From contig NZ_CP022463.1 in NCBI RefSeq assembly GCF_002224485.1, positions 2,110,239-2,174,238 on the forward strand: DNA of 64,000 nt, written 5' to 3'. The first letter of the stretch is position 1. Every line of letters begins with the position of its first letter. Made by a program: the position numbers and the translations under genes. Shown piece after piece: positions 18,152 through 28,000 of the stretch. The notes below the pieces were generated by a model. That model was not told the DNA's origin, searched no databases, and worked only from the letters and a program-made list of their open reading frames with translations. Source of the stretch: Sinomonas sp. R1AF57. Its GTDB lineage: Bacteria > Actinomycetota > Actinomycetes > Actinomycetales > Micrococcaceae.

Positions 18152-18826
18152 CTACAGGTCCACGGACTCGCCCGGTTCGAGGTGCACGTACTCGGTGCCG
18201 TACTTCGCCCCGATCCGCTTGGCGTGGCCCTCGGCGATTCCGGTCCCGCGCTCGTTCAGGAGGGCATTGTGGATCGGATAGGCACGAGGCGCCCCGACGG
18301 CGATCATGAAGTCCAGGACCTCGCCGACCTTGCTCCAGGGCGCATGGATCGGCACGAGCAGCGTGCTGACGCTGACTCCGTGAGGGACGGTGAAGGAGTC
18401 TCCGGGGTGGAACACCTCGCCGTCCACGAGGTAGCCGATGTTCGCCACAACGGGCACGCTCGCGTGGATGAGCGCGTGCTGGCTGCCGAAGGTCTTCACG
18501 TGGAAGCCTGCGGCGTCGAACTCCGTCTCCGGCTCCGCCACGTGGATGCGGTCCGCGGCCGACGGCGCGGCCTCCTTCAGCTGCCCCGCCACCCCCGCGG
18601 GGGCCCAGGCCTCGAGGCCGGTGTCCGCCGCGAGCGCGGCGCCGGTCCTGTCGAGGTCGAGGTGGTCGGGGTGCTCATGGGTGACGAGGAAGGCCTGGGC
18701 CCCATCCAAGGCCTCCTCCACCTCCGAGAAGGTGCCGGGATCGATCACGAGGACCCGGTTCCCGCCGGCCGGCCCGTCCGGCTTCTCGAGCCTGATGCAC
18801 GCGTGGGTGAGCTTCGTCATGCGCAT
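18152..18826 (-). CDS. MBL-fold metallohydrolase, UlaG-like
   Basis: Metallo-beta-lactamase fold hydrolase of 224 residues with the metal-binding motif THEHPDHLDLD near residue 50 and later ligands in HPGDSF. It resembles the YtkL/UlaG-like small hydrolases of unknown substrate. The ATG (18824-18826) lies six bases after TAGACT with no Shine-Dalgarno sequence, so the mRNA is probably leaderless. Divergent from the Zur-like gene. Confidence 0.85.
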   Translation of the reverse strand: MRMTKLTHACIRLEKPDGPAGGNRVLVIDPGTFSEVEEALDGAQAFLVTHEHPDHLDLDRTGAALAADTGLEAWAPAGVAGQLKEAAPSAADRIHVAEPETEFDAAGFHVKTFGSQHALIHASVPVVANIGYLVDGEVFHPGDSFTVPHGVSVSTLLVPIHAPWSKVGEVLDFMIAVGAPRAYPIHNALLNERGTGIAEGHAKRIGAKYGTEYVHLEPGESVDL

Positions 18827-18832
18827 GGCGCC

Positions 18833-18838
18833 AGTCTA
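18833..18838 (-). promoter_or_regulatory. -10 box of the MBL-fold gene
   Basis: TAGACT on the minus strand, exactly six bases before the start codon; leaderless arrangement. Confidence 0.5.
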
Positions 18839-18852
18839 GAACCGCCTCTTGC

Positions 18853-18858
18853 TAGGCT
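18853..18858 (+). promoter_or_regulatory. -10 box of the Zur-like gene
   Basis: TAGGCT on the plus strand, 14 bases from the opposite-strand -10 of the MBL gene. The predicted leader is about 40 bases and contains GGGAGG just before tandem GTG codons. Confidence 0.4.
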
Positions 18859-18905
18859 GGAGGATCGACCGCGCCGGAGGACTGCCGGCGTTCGAGGGAG
18901 GAACG

Positions 18906-19427
18906 GTGGTGGAGAGAACCCGCACGACGGCCCGGGCATCGGAGAGCGCGGGACGGCCCGCGGCACGCGAGCAGCGGGTCACGAAGCAGCGGGTCGCCGT
19001 CTCGGCGGCGCTCGACCGGCTCGAGGACTTCGTGAGCACTCAGGAGCTGCACCGCATGCTCCACGACGAGGGGGCGTCCGTCTCGCTCGCCACGACGTAC
19101 CGGATCCTGCAGTCCATGGCCGAGGAGGGCCTGGTGGACGTCCTGCGCAGCGACGAGGGCGAAGCGGTCTACCGCCGGTGCGAGGCCACGGGCCATCACC
19201 ACCACCTGGTGTGCCGGCGGTGCGGGAAGGCTGTGGACATCGAGGCCCCCGCCGTCGAGACCTGGGCGAGCCGCGTGGCCCGCGAACACGGCTACACCGC
19301 CGTGGAGCATACCGTGGAGATCTTCGGCCTCTGCCCCCAGTGCACCGCGCTGGCCGCAGCAGAGCGTGCCGACGGGCAGCCCGGCGGATCCACCGAAACC
19401 CGGGCCGCGGGCGAGGCGGGCAGCTAG
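18906..19427 (+). CDS. zur: Fur-family regulator, probably Zur
   Basis: Metal-dependent repressor of about 173 residues. After a basic, disordered-looking N-terminus comes the winged helix (RVAVSAALDRLEDFVSTQEL, then SLATTYRILQSM) and a dimerisation domain with HHHHLVCRRCGK and a C-terminal CPQC pair, giving the structural zinc cysteines. It faces the znuBCA operon end to end, its stop overlapping the znuB stop by three bases, so zinc (Zur) rather than iron is the likely signal. Two GTG codons in tandem (18906 and 18909) follow GGGAGG; the second has the better spacing. Confidence 0.88.
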   Translation: MVERTRTTARASESAGRPAAREQRVTKQRVAVSAALDRLEDFVSTQELHRMLHDEGASVSLATTYRILQSMAEEGLVDVLRSDEGEAVYRRCEATGHHHHLVCRRCGKAVDIEAPAVETWASRVAREHGYTAVEHTVEIFGLCPQCTALAAAERADGQPGGSTETRAAGEAGS

Positions 19428-20338
19428 CGCGGGGCCGCGACCGGCGTCGTGCGCTGAGGCTCCCCCGGAGCGGGCTGCAGCCGGCCGTTGAGGGCCCGCC
19501 GCCGGCGGTACCAGCCGATGCTGGCGCTCACCGCGTAGATGAGGAACGACAGCGTGGTGATGTACGGGCTGATGGGGAGCCTGCCGCCGAGTGCGAGCAG
19601 GATCCCGCCGACCGTGGCGGCCACCGCGAACACGACGCTGAGCGCGAGCACGAGACGGGGCGAGGACGTCACCTTCAGGGCGGCCGCCGCCGGGGTGATG
19701 AGGAGCGCGAGCACGAGCAGCGCGCCGACCACGTGGATCGACAGTGCGACGCTCACACCGAGGATCACCAGGAACGCGATGGAGAGCCCGCGCACGGGAA
19801 CGCCGCGGGCGTGGGCCATCTCGGGGTCGACGCTCGCGAAGGTGAGCGGCCGCCAGATGGCGGCGAGGGCGAGCACGACGGCGAGCGCGGTCACGGCGAG
19901 CAGCTGCAGCTGCACGGTGTCGACGGCGATGATCTGTCCGGTGAGGAGCCCGAACTTGTTGGCCGCGCGGCCCTCGTAGAGCGCCAGGCAGAGGATGCCG
20001 AGCCCCAGCCCGAACGGCATGAGGACGCCGATCACGGAGTTCTTCTCCCGCGCGCGGCCGCCCATGAGGGCGATGACAAGCGCGGCGACGACGGAGCCGG
20101 CGAGGGAGCCCAGCACGACGTCCGCGCCGAGGAGCAGCGCGAACGCGGCGCCGGCGAACGAGAGCTCGGAGATGCCGTGGACGGCGAAGGCGAGGTCCCG
20201 CTTCATGACGAACGTCCCGACGAGGCCTCCGAGCAGGCCGAGCACGGCACCCGCCCACACCGAGTTCTGGACGAGCGCGAGGATCTCCCCGTAGTTCTCG
20301 AAGGAGAAGATGCTCCCGAGGATGTCGGACAGGCTCAT
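19424..20338 (-). CDS. znuB: Zinc ABC transporter permease
   Basis: Membrane subunit (304 residues, about eight hydrophobic segments) of a cluster-9 metal importer. Conserved features include GILVGLL-type first segments and HVVGALLVLALLITPAAAA in the second half. ATG at 20336-20338 overlaps the znuC stop by four bases. The C-terminal 25 residues are Arg/Pro rich and cytosolic. Zinc specificity is inferred from the adjacent Zur-like gene and the binding protein; manganese cannot be excluded from this subunit alone. Confidence 0.9.
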   Translation of the reverse strand: MSLSDILGSIFSFENYGEILALVQNSVWAGAVLGLLGGLVGTFVMKRDLAFAVHGISELSFAGAAFALLLGADVVLGSLAGSVVAALVIALMGGRAREKNSVIGVLMPFGLGLGILCLALYEGRAANKFGLLTGQIIAVDTVQLQLLAVTALAVVLALAAIWRPLTFASVDPEMAHARGVPVRGLSIAFLVILGVSVALSIHVVGALLVLALLITPAAAALKVTSSPRLVLALSVVFAVAATVGGILLALGGRLPISPYITTLSFLIYAVSASIGWYRRRRALNGRLQPAPGEPQRTTPVAAPR

Positions 20339-21168
20339 GCGGGCTCCGTCTCGTGGTGGTCGCCGGGGAGGTGGTAGTGGGTGGTGGCGTCGGGCAGGCC
20401 CACGACCACGATGCGGCCGTTGACCCGGGAGACCTCGACGCGGCCGCCGTAGAGCGCGGAGAGGACCTCGGTGGTCATGACCTCTGACGGGGAGCCGATC
20501 CGGAAGCGACCGTCCGCGAGGTACAGGACGCGATCCACGTAGTCCAGGATCGGGTTGATCTCGTGGGTGACGAACACGACCGCGGCGTCGTTGGCTCGGC
20601 GCTGGTCGTCGATGAGCTGGCTGACGGCCTGCTGGTGGTTGAGGTCGAGCGAGAGGAGGGGCTCGTCGCACAGGAGCACGCGGGGGCTGTCGGCGATCGC
20701 CTGCGCGACGCGGAGCCGCTGCTGCTCGCCGCCGGAGAGCTGGCCGACCGGCACCTTGGCGTACTCGCGGGCACCCACGCGCCCGAGCAGGTCGTCCACC
20801 TGGGCGTCGACAGCCCGGTGGCGCAGGCGGAAGCCCCATCGGTGCCCGTCGATGCCGAGGCCGACGAGGTCCCGCGCGCGCAGGGGCGTGTCCGGGGCGA
20901 AGGCGCGCTGCTGGGGGATGTAGCCGATCCCCTCTCCCCGCTGCCCGGCGGGGTGTCCCGCGACCTCGACGGTTCCCGAGCTGAGCGGGAGGACGCCGAG
21001 GAGCGCTTTGAGGAAGCTCGTCTTCCCGCTGCCGTTGGGCCCGAGGACGGCAAAGAACTCACCCGGCTGGATATCGAGGTCGAGCCCGGACCAGAGGGTC
21101 CGGTCGCCGAACGCGAGGGAGGCGCCGCGCAGCCGGACAGCGGGGACGCGCGCGTCGGGGCCGCTCAT
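20335..21168 (-). CDS. znuC: Zinc ABC transporter ATP-binding protein
   Basis: ATPase subunit of 277 residues. Walker A is GPNGSGKTSFLKA, the signature is [14 protein letters not shown], Walker B VLLCDEPLLSLD and the switch histidine is in VFVTHEINPIL. It overlaps both neighbours by four bases (ATGA), so znuA, znuC and znuB are translationally coupled. Confidence 0.92.
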   Translation of the reverse strand: MSGPDARVPAVRLRGASLAFGDRTLWSGLDLDIQPGEFFAVLGPNGSGKTSFLKALLGVLPLSSGTVEVAGHPAGQRGEGIGYIPQQRAFAPDTPLRARDLVGLGIDGHRWGFRLRHRAVDAQVDDLLGRVGAREYAKVPVGQLSGGEQQRLRVAQAIADSPRVLLCDEPLLSLDLNHQQAVSQLIDDQRRANDAAVVFVTHEINPILDYVDRVLYLADGRFRIGSPSEVMTTEVLSALYGGRVEVSRVNGRIVVVGLPDATTHYHLPGDHHETEPA

Positions 21169-22133
21169 CCGAGTGCCTTCGCGAGCGCGTCGGCGTTGCC
21201 CTGCATCCAGCCCGCGTAGTCGGTTCCCTGGGGGAGCGTCTCGGTGAACTCGACGACGGGAACTCCCGCGGCCTCGGCCGCCGCCCGGACCTGCTTGGTC
21301 TGGGGGCTCTCCGTCTGGGGGTTATAGGCCAGGACCGCGACGCCCCTGGCGGCGAGGAGGTCCAGCGTGGACTTGAGCACTGCGGGCGGGACGTCCTGCT
21401 CCTCTTCGACGGCCTCGAGGAAGCCCGGCGGCGTGGCGTCCTTGAGCCCCGCATCCTCGAGGAGATAGGACGGGACGGGCTCGGTGAGCACGGCGGCCTT
21501 GCCGGGGTGGGCCTGCCTGATCGCCGCGAGCGTTCCCTCGGCGGCTTCGAGCCGCTTCACGACCGCGGCGGCCCGCTCGGTGAAGTCCGCCGCCGAGGAG
21601 GGCTCGAGCGCGCCGAGTCGCTCGGCAATCGCTGCGACCACAGCCTCCATCGCGTGCAGGTCGTACCAGACGTGCTCGTTGGATGCGTGGGCGTGGCCGG
21701 CGTGGGCGCTGGCCGAGGCGGCGGCGGACGAGGGCGCCGCCTCGCCCGAGCCGCCCGCGCCGCCGCCGAGCCCGCTCGCCTCGACGGCCTTGAGGACCGA
21801 GGACGCCTCGGGCCGGGCGTCGGCGAGGAGGGAATCCATGAACGGGTCGTAGCCGCCGCCGTTCTCGATAACGAGCCTGGCCTTGGACACCGCGAGGCGG
21901 TCCTGGGTCGTGGCCTCGTAGGAGTGCGGGTCCTGAGTCGGCTTGCTGACGATCGCGGTCACGTGCACGCGGTCGCCGCCGATCGTCTGGGCGAGGTCCC
22001 CGTACACGTTCGTCGAGGCCACGACGGAGATTGCGTCCCCGCCGCCGCCCTGGCCCGAGGTCGGGGCGCAGCCGGCCACGAGGAGGGCGGCTGCGGCGCC
22101 GAGGGCGGCGGTGCGGAGCAGGGAAGAACTCAC
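21165..22133 (-). CDS. znuA: Zinc ABC transporter substrate-binding lipoprotein
   Basis: Cluster A-I metal-binding protein of 322 residues anchored outside the membrane. The signal peptide ends in the lipobox LVAGC. A flexible loop (HAGHAHASNEHVWYDL) is rich in His and is followed by the metal-ligand helix; such His-rich loops are typical of ZnuA zinc binders. The GTG start has GAGGA five bases upstream. First gene of znuACB. Confidence 0.92.
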   Translation of the reverse strand: MSSSLLRTAALGAAAALLVAGCAPTSGQGGGGDAISVVASTNVYGDLAQTIGGDRVHVTAIVSKPTQDPHSYEATTQDRLAVSKARLVIENGGGYDPFMDSLLADARPEASSVLKAVEASGLGGGAGGSGEAAPSSAAASASAHAGHAHASNEHVWYDLHAMEAVVAAIAERLGALEPSSAADFTERAAAVVKRLEAAEGTLAAIRQAHPGKAAVLTEPVPSYLLEDAGLKDATPPGFLEAVEEEQDVPPAVLKSTLDLLAARGVAVLAYNPQTESPQTKQVRAAAEAAGVPVVEFTETLPQGTDYAGWMQGNADALAKALG

Positions 22134-22211
22134 AGGTCCTCAGTTCGGGTCGGCGGGAGGGGGTCGAGGGGGCGCGAGGCGACTGCTCCCGCTGGCCCTA
22201 GACCGAGCAAC

Positions 22212-22262
22212 TGAGAACGAGTCGCAACACGGATACTCTACCGCTTCTTGGGAACAATTCCC
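22212..22262 (-). promoter_or_regulatory. znuA promoter with candidate operators
   Basis: On the minus strand TAGAGT (complement 22235-22240) is a likely -10. Just downstream lies TGCGACTCGTTCTCA (complement 22212-22226), an imperfect 15-base palindrome (TGNGA...TCNCA) placed where a Zur repressor could sit over the start site. Upstream is a perfect inverted repeat GGGAACAATTCCC (22250-22262). Which protein binds either is not known. Confidence 0.35.
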
Positions 22263-22297
22263 ATCTAGCGCCGCGGTCCACCCCCGCCCGGCTGCCC

Positions 22298-23371
22298 CTA
22301 CCTCGCCGCGCCGCCGTTCTCCCTGCGGCGCACGACGCCGTTCTGCGTCGCGTCCCGGATCTCGCCGACGAGCTGCTCGATGACGTCCTCGAGGAACACG
22401 ACGCCGCGCGTCGCACCCTCGGGGCCGATGACGCGCGCGAGGTGGAAGCCCGACTTCTGCATCGCGGAGAGGGCGTCCTCGATCTCCGCGTCCAGCCCCA
22501 GGTTGGCCAGCGAGCGGACCCTGCTCTCCCCGATCGGCCGGCCGCGGTGCTCAGGGGCGATGGCAAGCACGTCCTTGACGTGCAGGTACCCCACGAGCTC
22601 GCCGTCGTCGTCGACCATCGGGAAGCGCGAGAACCCGGTCTTGGCGACCGCCTTCTCGAACTCCTCGGGCGTGGCCGTCGCGGGGAGCGAGACGAGGTCC
22701 TCGACCGGGACCATGATCGACTCTGCCGTCTGGTCGGAGAACTCGAGGGCTCCCGAGAGCAGGCCCGACTCATCGTCGACGAGCCCGTGGCGCGTGGACT
22801 CCTCGACGATCGACTGCACCTCCTCGAGCGTGAAGCTCGAGGTCACCTCGTCCTTGGGCTCGACCCGCAGCAGGCGGAGGACGGCGTTCGCGCTGCCGTT
22901 GAGGAGGTGGATCACGGGGCGCACGAGCCGCGCGACACCCATGAGCGCGGGAGCGAGCAGGAGCGCCGCGCGGTCCGCGGCCGAGACGGACATGTTCTTG
23001 GGGACCATCTCGCCGAAGGTCACGTGCAGGAAAGTGACGATCGCCAGCGCCGCCACGAAGCCGATGCCCCCTGCCAGCTCCTCGGGGAGCCCCACCGCGT
23101 GGAGGGGGTCGCCGATGAGGTGGTGGATCGCCGGCTCGGCGACCTGGAGGATGAGCAGCGAGCACACCGTGATGCCCAGCTGCGCGCACGCGAGCATGAG
23201 CGAGACGTGTTCCATGGCGCGCAGCGTGGTGACGGCGCGGCCTGAGCCTCCTTCGGCAAGCGGCTCGATCTGGCTCCGCCGCGCGCTCATGATGGCGAAC
23301 TCGGCGCCGACGAAGAAGGCGTTGCCGAGCAGGAGCACGGCCAGCCAGACGATCCCGGCCCAGTCGCCCAT
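22298..23371 (-). CDS. CBS/DUF21 membrane protein (CorB/hemolysin-like)
   Basis: The 357-residue protein has an N-terminal DUF21 transmembrane domain (three or four helices, residues 1-130), then a pair of CBS domains (residues about 205-330). It belongs to the CorB/CorC-HlyC group, some members of which move magnesium or sense ATP. Unlike its upstream neighbour it ends soon after the CBS pair, without the CorC C-terminal domain. The start overlaps the stop of the upstream paralogue by one base (TGATG), so the two are one operon and may work as a pair. Confidence 0.88.
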   Translation of the reverse strand: MGDWAGIVWLAVLLLGNAFFVGAEFAIMSARRSQIEPLAEGGSGRAVTTLRAMEHVSLMLACAQLGITVCSLLILQVAEPAIHHLIGDPLHAVGLPEELAGGIGFVAALAIVTFLHVTFGEMVPKNMSVSAADRAALLLAPALMGVARLVRPVIHLLNGSANAVLRLLRVEPKDEVTSSFTLEEVQSIVEESTRHGLVDDESGLLSGALEFSDQTAESIMVPVEDLVSLPATATPEEFEKAVAKTGFSRFPMVDDDGELVGYLHVKDVLAIAPEHRGRPIGESRVRSLANLGLDAEIEDALSAMQKSGFHLARVIGPEGATRGVVFLEDVIEQLVGEIRDATQNGVVRRRENGGAAR

Positions 23372-24705
23372 CAGGCAGCCCTCCCGCCGCCGCGCGTGCC
23401 CTCGGCCATCTGCGGCTCCTTGGGCGGGACGAACTTGAGCCGGTCCACGCGGCGGCCGTCCATGCGGACCACGCTGAGTTCGCCGCCGCCGATTTCGAGG
23501 GTGTCCCCCACTGCGGCAACGCGTCCGAGCGCGCTCATGACGAAGCCGCCCACCGTCTCGTATGCGGGACTGTCGGCCACGCCCAGCCCGGGCACCTGCT
23601 CCGACACCTCGTCAGGGCGCATGAGGCCCGAGAAGTACCAGTCCCCCGCCGCGCTCTGCAGGACTCCGGGGGCGAGCCTGTCATGCTCGTCCGAGACCTC
23701 GCCGACGATTTCCTCCACCAGGTCTTCGAGCGTGACGATGCCCGCGGTCCCGCCGTACTCGTCCAGGACGACGGCGAGCTGCAGGTTCCCGTCGCGCAGC
23801 TGGGAGATGAGCGCGTCCAGGTGGATCGTCTCGGGGACCCGGAGCACCTCCGTCATGATGGCTCCCGCCTGCAGCGAGTGCCGGCGCTCAGCAGGAACGG
23901 CCACGGCCTTCTTGACGTGGACGAGTCCGCGGACGTCATCGGGCGAGTCCCCGATGACCGGGAAGCGCGAGTGGCCGGTGCGCCTCGCGGCCTCCACCAC
24001 GGCGTCGACGGAACCGTCGGCATCCACGGTCGTGACCCGCATGCGCGGGGTCATGACGTCGGCCGCGGTGCGCTCCGAGAAGCTCAGGGTGCGCGCCACG
24101 AAGCGTGCCGTGCCCTCGTCGAGCGTGCCGAGCTCGGCTGACCGGCGGACGAGGGAGGCAAGCTCGGCGGGCGACCGCGCGCCGGAGATCTCCTCCTTGG
24201 CCTCAATGCCCATCTGGTGCAGGACCCGGTTCGAGAATCCGTTGAGCACGACGATGGCGGGCTTGAACACCGCCGTGAACACGAGCTGCGACGGGGCCAC
24301 GGCGCGGCCGACGGCGAGTGCGCGGGCGATCGCCAGGTTCTTCGGCACGAGCTCGCCGATGAGCATGGACAGGAATGTGGCGATGACCATCGCCACGGTC
24401 AGCGACACCGCAGTCGCCCCCGGGATGCCGAGGGCCGCGAGCGGGCCCTCGAGGAGACGGCCCACCGACGGTTCCATCACGTAGCCGGTGAGGAGCGTGG
24501 TGAGGGTGATGCCGAGCTGGCAGCTCGAGAGCTGGGTCGAGAGGCTCTTGAGGCAGCGCAGGAGCGCCTCTGCGCCGGGTTCGCCGGCGTCGATGCTGCG
24601 CTGGACGGTGGCCTGGTCGAGGGCCACGAGGGAGAATTCGACGGCCACGAAGAAGCCCGTGCCGAGAATCAGGAGCAGGCCGGCGGCCAGGAGGAGCCAT
24701 TCCAT
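23371..24705 (-). CDS. CBS/DUF21 membrane protein with CorC domain
   Basis: Longer paralogue (about 444 residues): DUF21 transmembrane domain, two CBS domains (about 200-330, with DEYGGTAGIVTLEDLVEEI) and a C-terminal CorC_HlyC domain that ends in RLKFVPPKEP. I place the start at ATG 24703-24705 because the protein then begins MEWLLLAAG, the family norm; the frame stays open to a GTG at 24771. No Shine-Dalgarno site is evident at either, so the start is uncertain. Probable role in cation (Mg or Co) homeostasis. Confidence 0.85.
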   Translation of the reverse strand: MEWLLLAAGLLLILGTGFFVAVEFSLVALDQATVQRSIDAGEPGAEALLRCLKSLSTQLSSCQLGITLTTLLTGYVMEPSVGRLLEGPLAALGIPGATAVSLTVAMVIATFLSMLIGELVPKNLAIARALAVGRAVAPSQLVFTAVFKPAIVVLNGFSNRVLHQMGIEAKEEISGARSPAELASLVRRSAELGTLDEGTARFVARTLSFSERTAADVMTPRMRVTTVDADGSVDAVVEAARRTGHSRFPVIGDSPDDVRGLVHVKKAVAVPAERRHSLQAGAIMTEVLRVPETIHLDALISQLRDGNLQLAVVLDEYGGTAGIVTLEDLVEEIVGEVSDEHDRLAPGVLQSAAGDWYFSGLMRPDEVSEQVPGLGVADSPAYETVGGFVMSALGRVAAVGDTLEIGGGELSVVRMDGRRVDRLKFVPPKEPQMAEGTRGGGRAA

Positions 24706-25085
24706 TTCAGGAATCGGGCCCCCAGAGGGTGCGGCGGCGCACCCATGGGCGCCGCGGGTGAACAAGTACACGGTGTCTGCCGGCGCTGCGGTCGCGGAGC
24801 CCCGGAAGGGGTGCGCGGCCGGGCCGGCATCTAGAGGTGCCGTCCATAGTCATTCCAGCCTATCAGCGACGGCGCGGTGTGATAGCGGACTCAGATTGCC
24901 CGATTCCGCGCGCAGGTCACTAGACTATTCAGGAGTGTGTGGGCCCTGACGGGGTCCACGGCAGTCGGCGGATCCGGCCGGCCCCTCGGACAGCCCCGTG
25001 GAGAACACGGTCCCGGCGTGGGGCATGGCGCGCGGACCCGCGGACTTGTGCGGGCCTAAGTATCGATGGAAGAGGCGTAACTCCA
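24706..25085. other. Divergent control region of the CBS pair and kgd
   Basis: This gap of 380 bases holds promoters, not genes. A minus-strand TAGGCT (complement 24857-24862) may serve the CBS pair with a leader of about 145 bases. A plus-strand TTGCCC (24896-24901) and TAGACT (24921-24926) may serve kgd, leaving a leader of about 150 bases. The leader is in frame with kgd and without stops from a GTG at 24939, but the 49-residue extension would be Arg/Pro-rich and unlike the family. Confidence 0.45.
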
Positions 25086-28000
25086 GTGCCAGAACTGCCA
25101 ACCCACCGCCTGCCCGAGGAATTCGGCGGCAATGAGTGGCTTGTGGACGAGCTCTACGAGCAGTACCAGCAGAACAAGAACTCCGTGGACTCCAAGTGGT
25201 GGCCGTTGTTCGAGTCATTCGACTCGGACAGCGGCCACACGTCGAACGGCACGGCGAAGGCGCCCGCGGCCGACACGCTGACGCGGCAGATCCCCACGGT
25301 CAAGGCTCCCAACGCTTCGCCTGCGCCCGCCGCCGCCGCGGCTGCGCCCGCCAAGCCGGCGGCACCGGCCGCCGCCCCTGCTGCCGCTCCCGCCAAGCCT
25401 GCGGCACCGGCCGCCGCCCAGGCTGGCGCCTCCGCTCAGGCTGCTGCCCCGGCGCCGTCGGACGCCGCGCCGAAGAAGGGCGCTGCCGCCGTCGTGCGCG
25501 ACGGTGCCCGGCCCTCCACGACGGGGCTGATCCCCGCCCAGCTGCCGAAGACGGCCAAGGACGAGACGATCGAGGACGACATCGTCTCGCCGCTGCGCGG
25601 TCCGGCCAAGGCCATCGCGTCGAACATGATCACGAGCCTCGAGGTGCCCACCGCCACGACCGTGCGCGCGGTGCCCGCGAAGCTCCTCATGGACCAGCGC
25701 ATCGTGATCAACAACCACCTGACGCGCGTCCGCGGCGGCAAGGTCTCCTTCACGCACCTCATCGGCTTCGCCGTGATCCGCGCGCTCAAGCTCATGCCGT
25801 CCATGAACGTCTCCTACGACGAGGTCGACGGCAAGCCCGTCGCCATCCAGCACGCGCACGTCAACTTCGGCATCGCCATCGACCTGCCGAGGCCGGACGG
25901 CTCACGCCTCCTCGTGGTCCCGAACATCAAGAAGGCCGAGACCCTCAACTTCTCGGACTTCTGGCACACGTATGAGGACCTCGTCAAGCGCTCGCGCGCG
26001 GGCAAGCTCACGGCCGACGACTACGCCGGCACCACGGTCTCCCTGACCAACCCCGGCGGCATCGGCACCGTCCACTCCGTGCCGCGCCTCTCGAAGGGCC
26101 AGGCCGCCATCATCGGCGTCGGTGCGCTCGAGTACCCGGCCGAGTTCCAGGGCAGCTCCGAGAAGATCCTGGCCCTCCAGGCCGTCGGCAAGATCATCAC
26201 GCTGACCTCGACCTACGACCACCGCGTGATCCAGGGCGCGGGCTCGGGCGAGTTCCTCCGCCTCGTGCACCAGCTCCTCCTCGGGGAGCAGGGCTTCTAC
26301 GACGAGATCTTCGAGTCGCTGCGCATCCCCTACGAGCCGGTGCGCTGGAGCCCGGACCTCCAGGTCAACCCCGAGGACGCCATCAACAAGGTGGCGCGCA
26401 TCCAGCAGCTCATCCACGCGTTCCGCGTGCGCGGCCACCTCATGGCGGACACGAACCCGCTCGAGTACGTCCAGCGCCGGCATCCGGACCTCGACGTGCT
26501 CACCTACGGCCTGACCCTGTGGGACCTCGACCGCGAGTGGCCCACCGGCGGGTTCGGCGGCCGCCCGAAGATGAAGTTCCGCGACATCCTCGGCGTGCTG
26601 CGCGACGCCTACTGCCGCACCACCGGCATCGAGTACATGCACCTCCAGGAGCCCGCCGAGCGCAAGTGGTTCCAGGACGAGCTCGAGCACCCGTACAAGA
26701 AGCCGAGCCGCGAGGAGCAGCTGCGCATCGTCTCCCGCCTGAACGCGGCCGAGGCGTTCGAGACGTTCCTGCAGACCAAGTTCGTCGGCCAGAAGCGCTT
26801 CTCCCTGGAGGGCGGCGAGTCGCTCATCCCGCTCCTGGACGCGACCCTGTCCGAGGCCGCCGAGGACGGGCTCGACGAGGTCGGCATCGGCATGGCCCAC
26901 CGTGGCCGCCTCAACGTGCTGACCAACATCGCCGGCAAGACCTATGCACAGGTGTTCCGCGAGTTCGAGGGCACGCAGGATCCGAAGAGCGTCCAGGGCT
27001 CCGGCGACGTCAAGTACCACCTCGGCACCGAGGGAACGTTCACCGCGGAGAACGGCAAGCAGACCAAGGTCTACCTCGCCGCCAACCCGTCCCACCTCGA
27101 GGCCGTCGACCCGGTCCTCGAAGGCATCGTCCGCGCCAAGCAGGACCGGCTCGACAAGGGCGAGGCGTTCCCCGTCCTGCCGATCCTCGTCCACGGCGAC
27201 GCGGCGTTCGCCGGCCAGGGCGTCGTGGCAGAGACCCTCAACCTCTCGCAGCTGCGCGGCTACCGCACCGGCGGCACGATCCACATCATCGTGAACAACC
27301 AGGTCGGCTTCACGACCTCCCCGTCCGCGTCGCGCTCCTCGGTGTACTCGACCGACGTCGCGAAGATGGTCCAGGCGCCGATCTTCCACGTCAACGGCGA
27401 CGATCCCGAGGCCGTGGTCCGCGTCGCCCAGATGGCGTACCGGTTCCGCCAGCGGTTCCACAAGGATGTCGTGATCGACCTCGTGTGCTACCGCCGCCGT
27501 GGGCACAACGAGGGCGACGACCCGTCGATGACCCAGCCGCTCATGTACAACCTCATCGAGGCGAAGCGCTCGGTCCGCAAGCTCTACACCGAGAGCCTGA
27601 TCGGCCGCGGCGACATCACGCAGGAAGAGGCGGAGCAGCTCCTGCGCGACTACCAGGAGCGCCTCGAGCGCGTCTTCGCGGAGACCCACGCCGCGCAGAC
27701 CTCGCCGATCCCGGTCATCACCGGCGACGCGAAGGCCGTCTCGGACCTCGAGCGCCCCCTCGCCCAGCAGCAGGAGGACACCGAGGTCCGTGCCCCGCGC
27801 CAGACGGCGATCAGCCGCGAGATGCTCGCCGCGATCGGCCAGGCGCACGTCCAGGTTCCCGAGGGCTTCACGGTGCACGCCAAGCTCCGCCAGCTCCTCG
27901 AGCGCCGCGAGCAGATGTCCCGCGACGGCGGGATCGACTGGGGCTTCGGCGAGATCGCGGCCTTCGGCTCGCTCACGGCAGAGGGCGTGCCCGTGCGCCT

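Noticed and set aside
24939-25085. 49-codon in-frame extension upstream of kgd
   Set aside because: It is open and begins with GTG after an AGGAG, but its peptide is Arg/Pro-rich and unlike Kgd N-termini, while the GTG at 25086 gives the family start.
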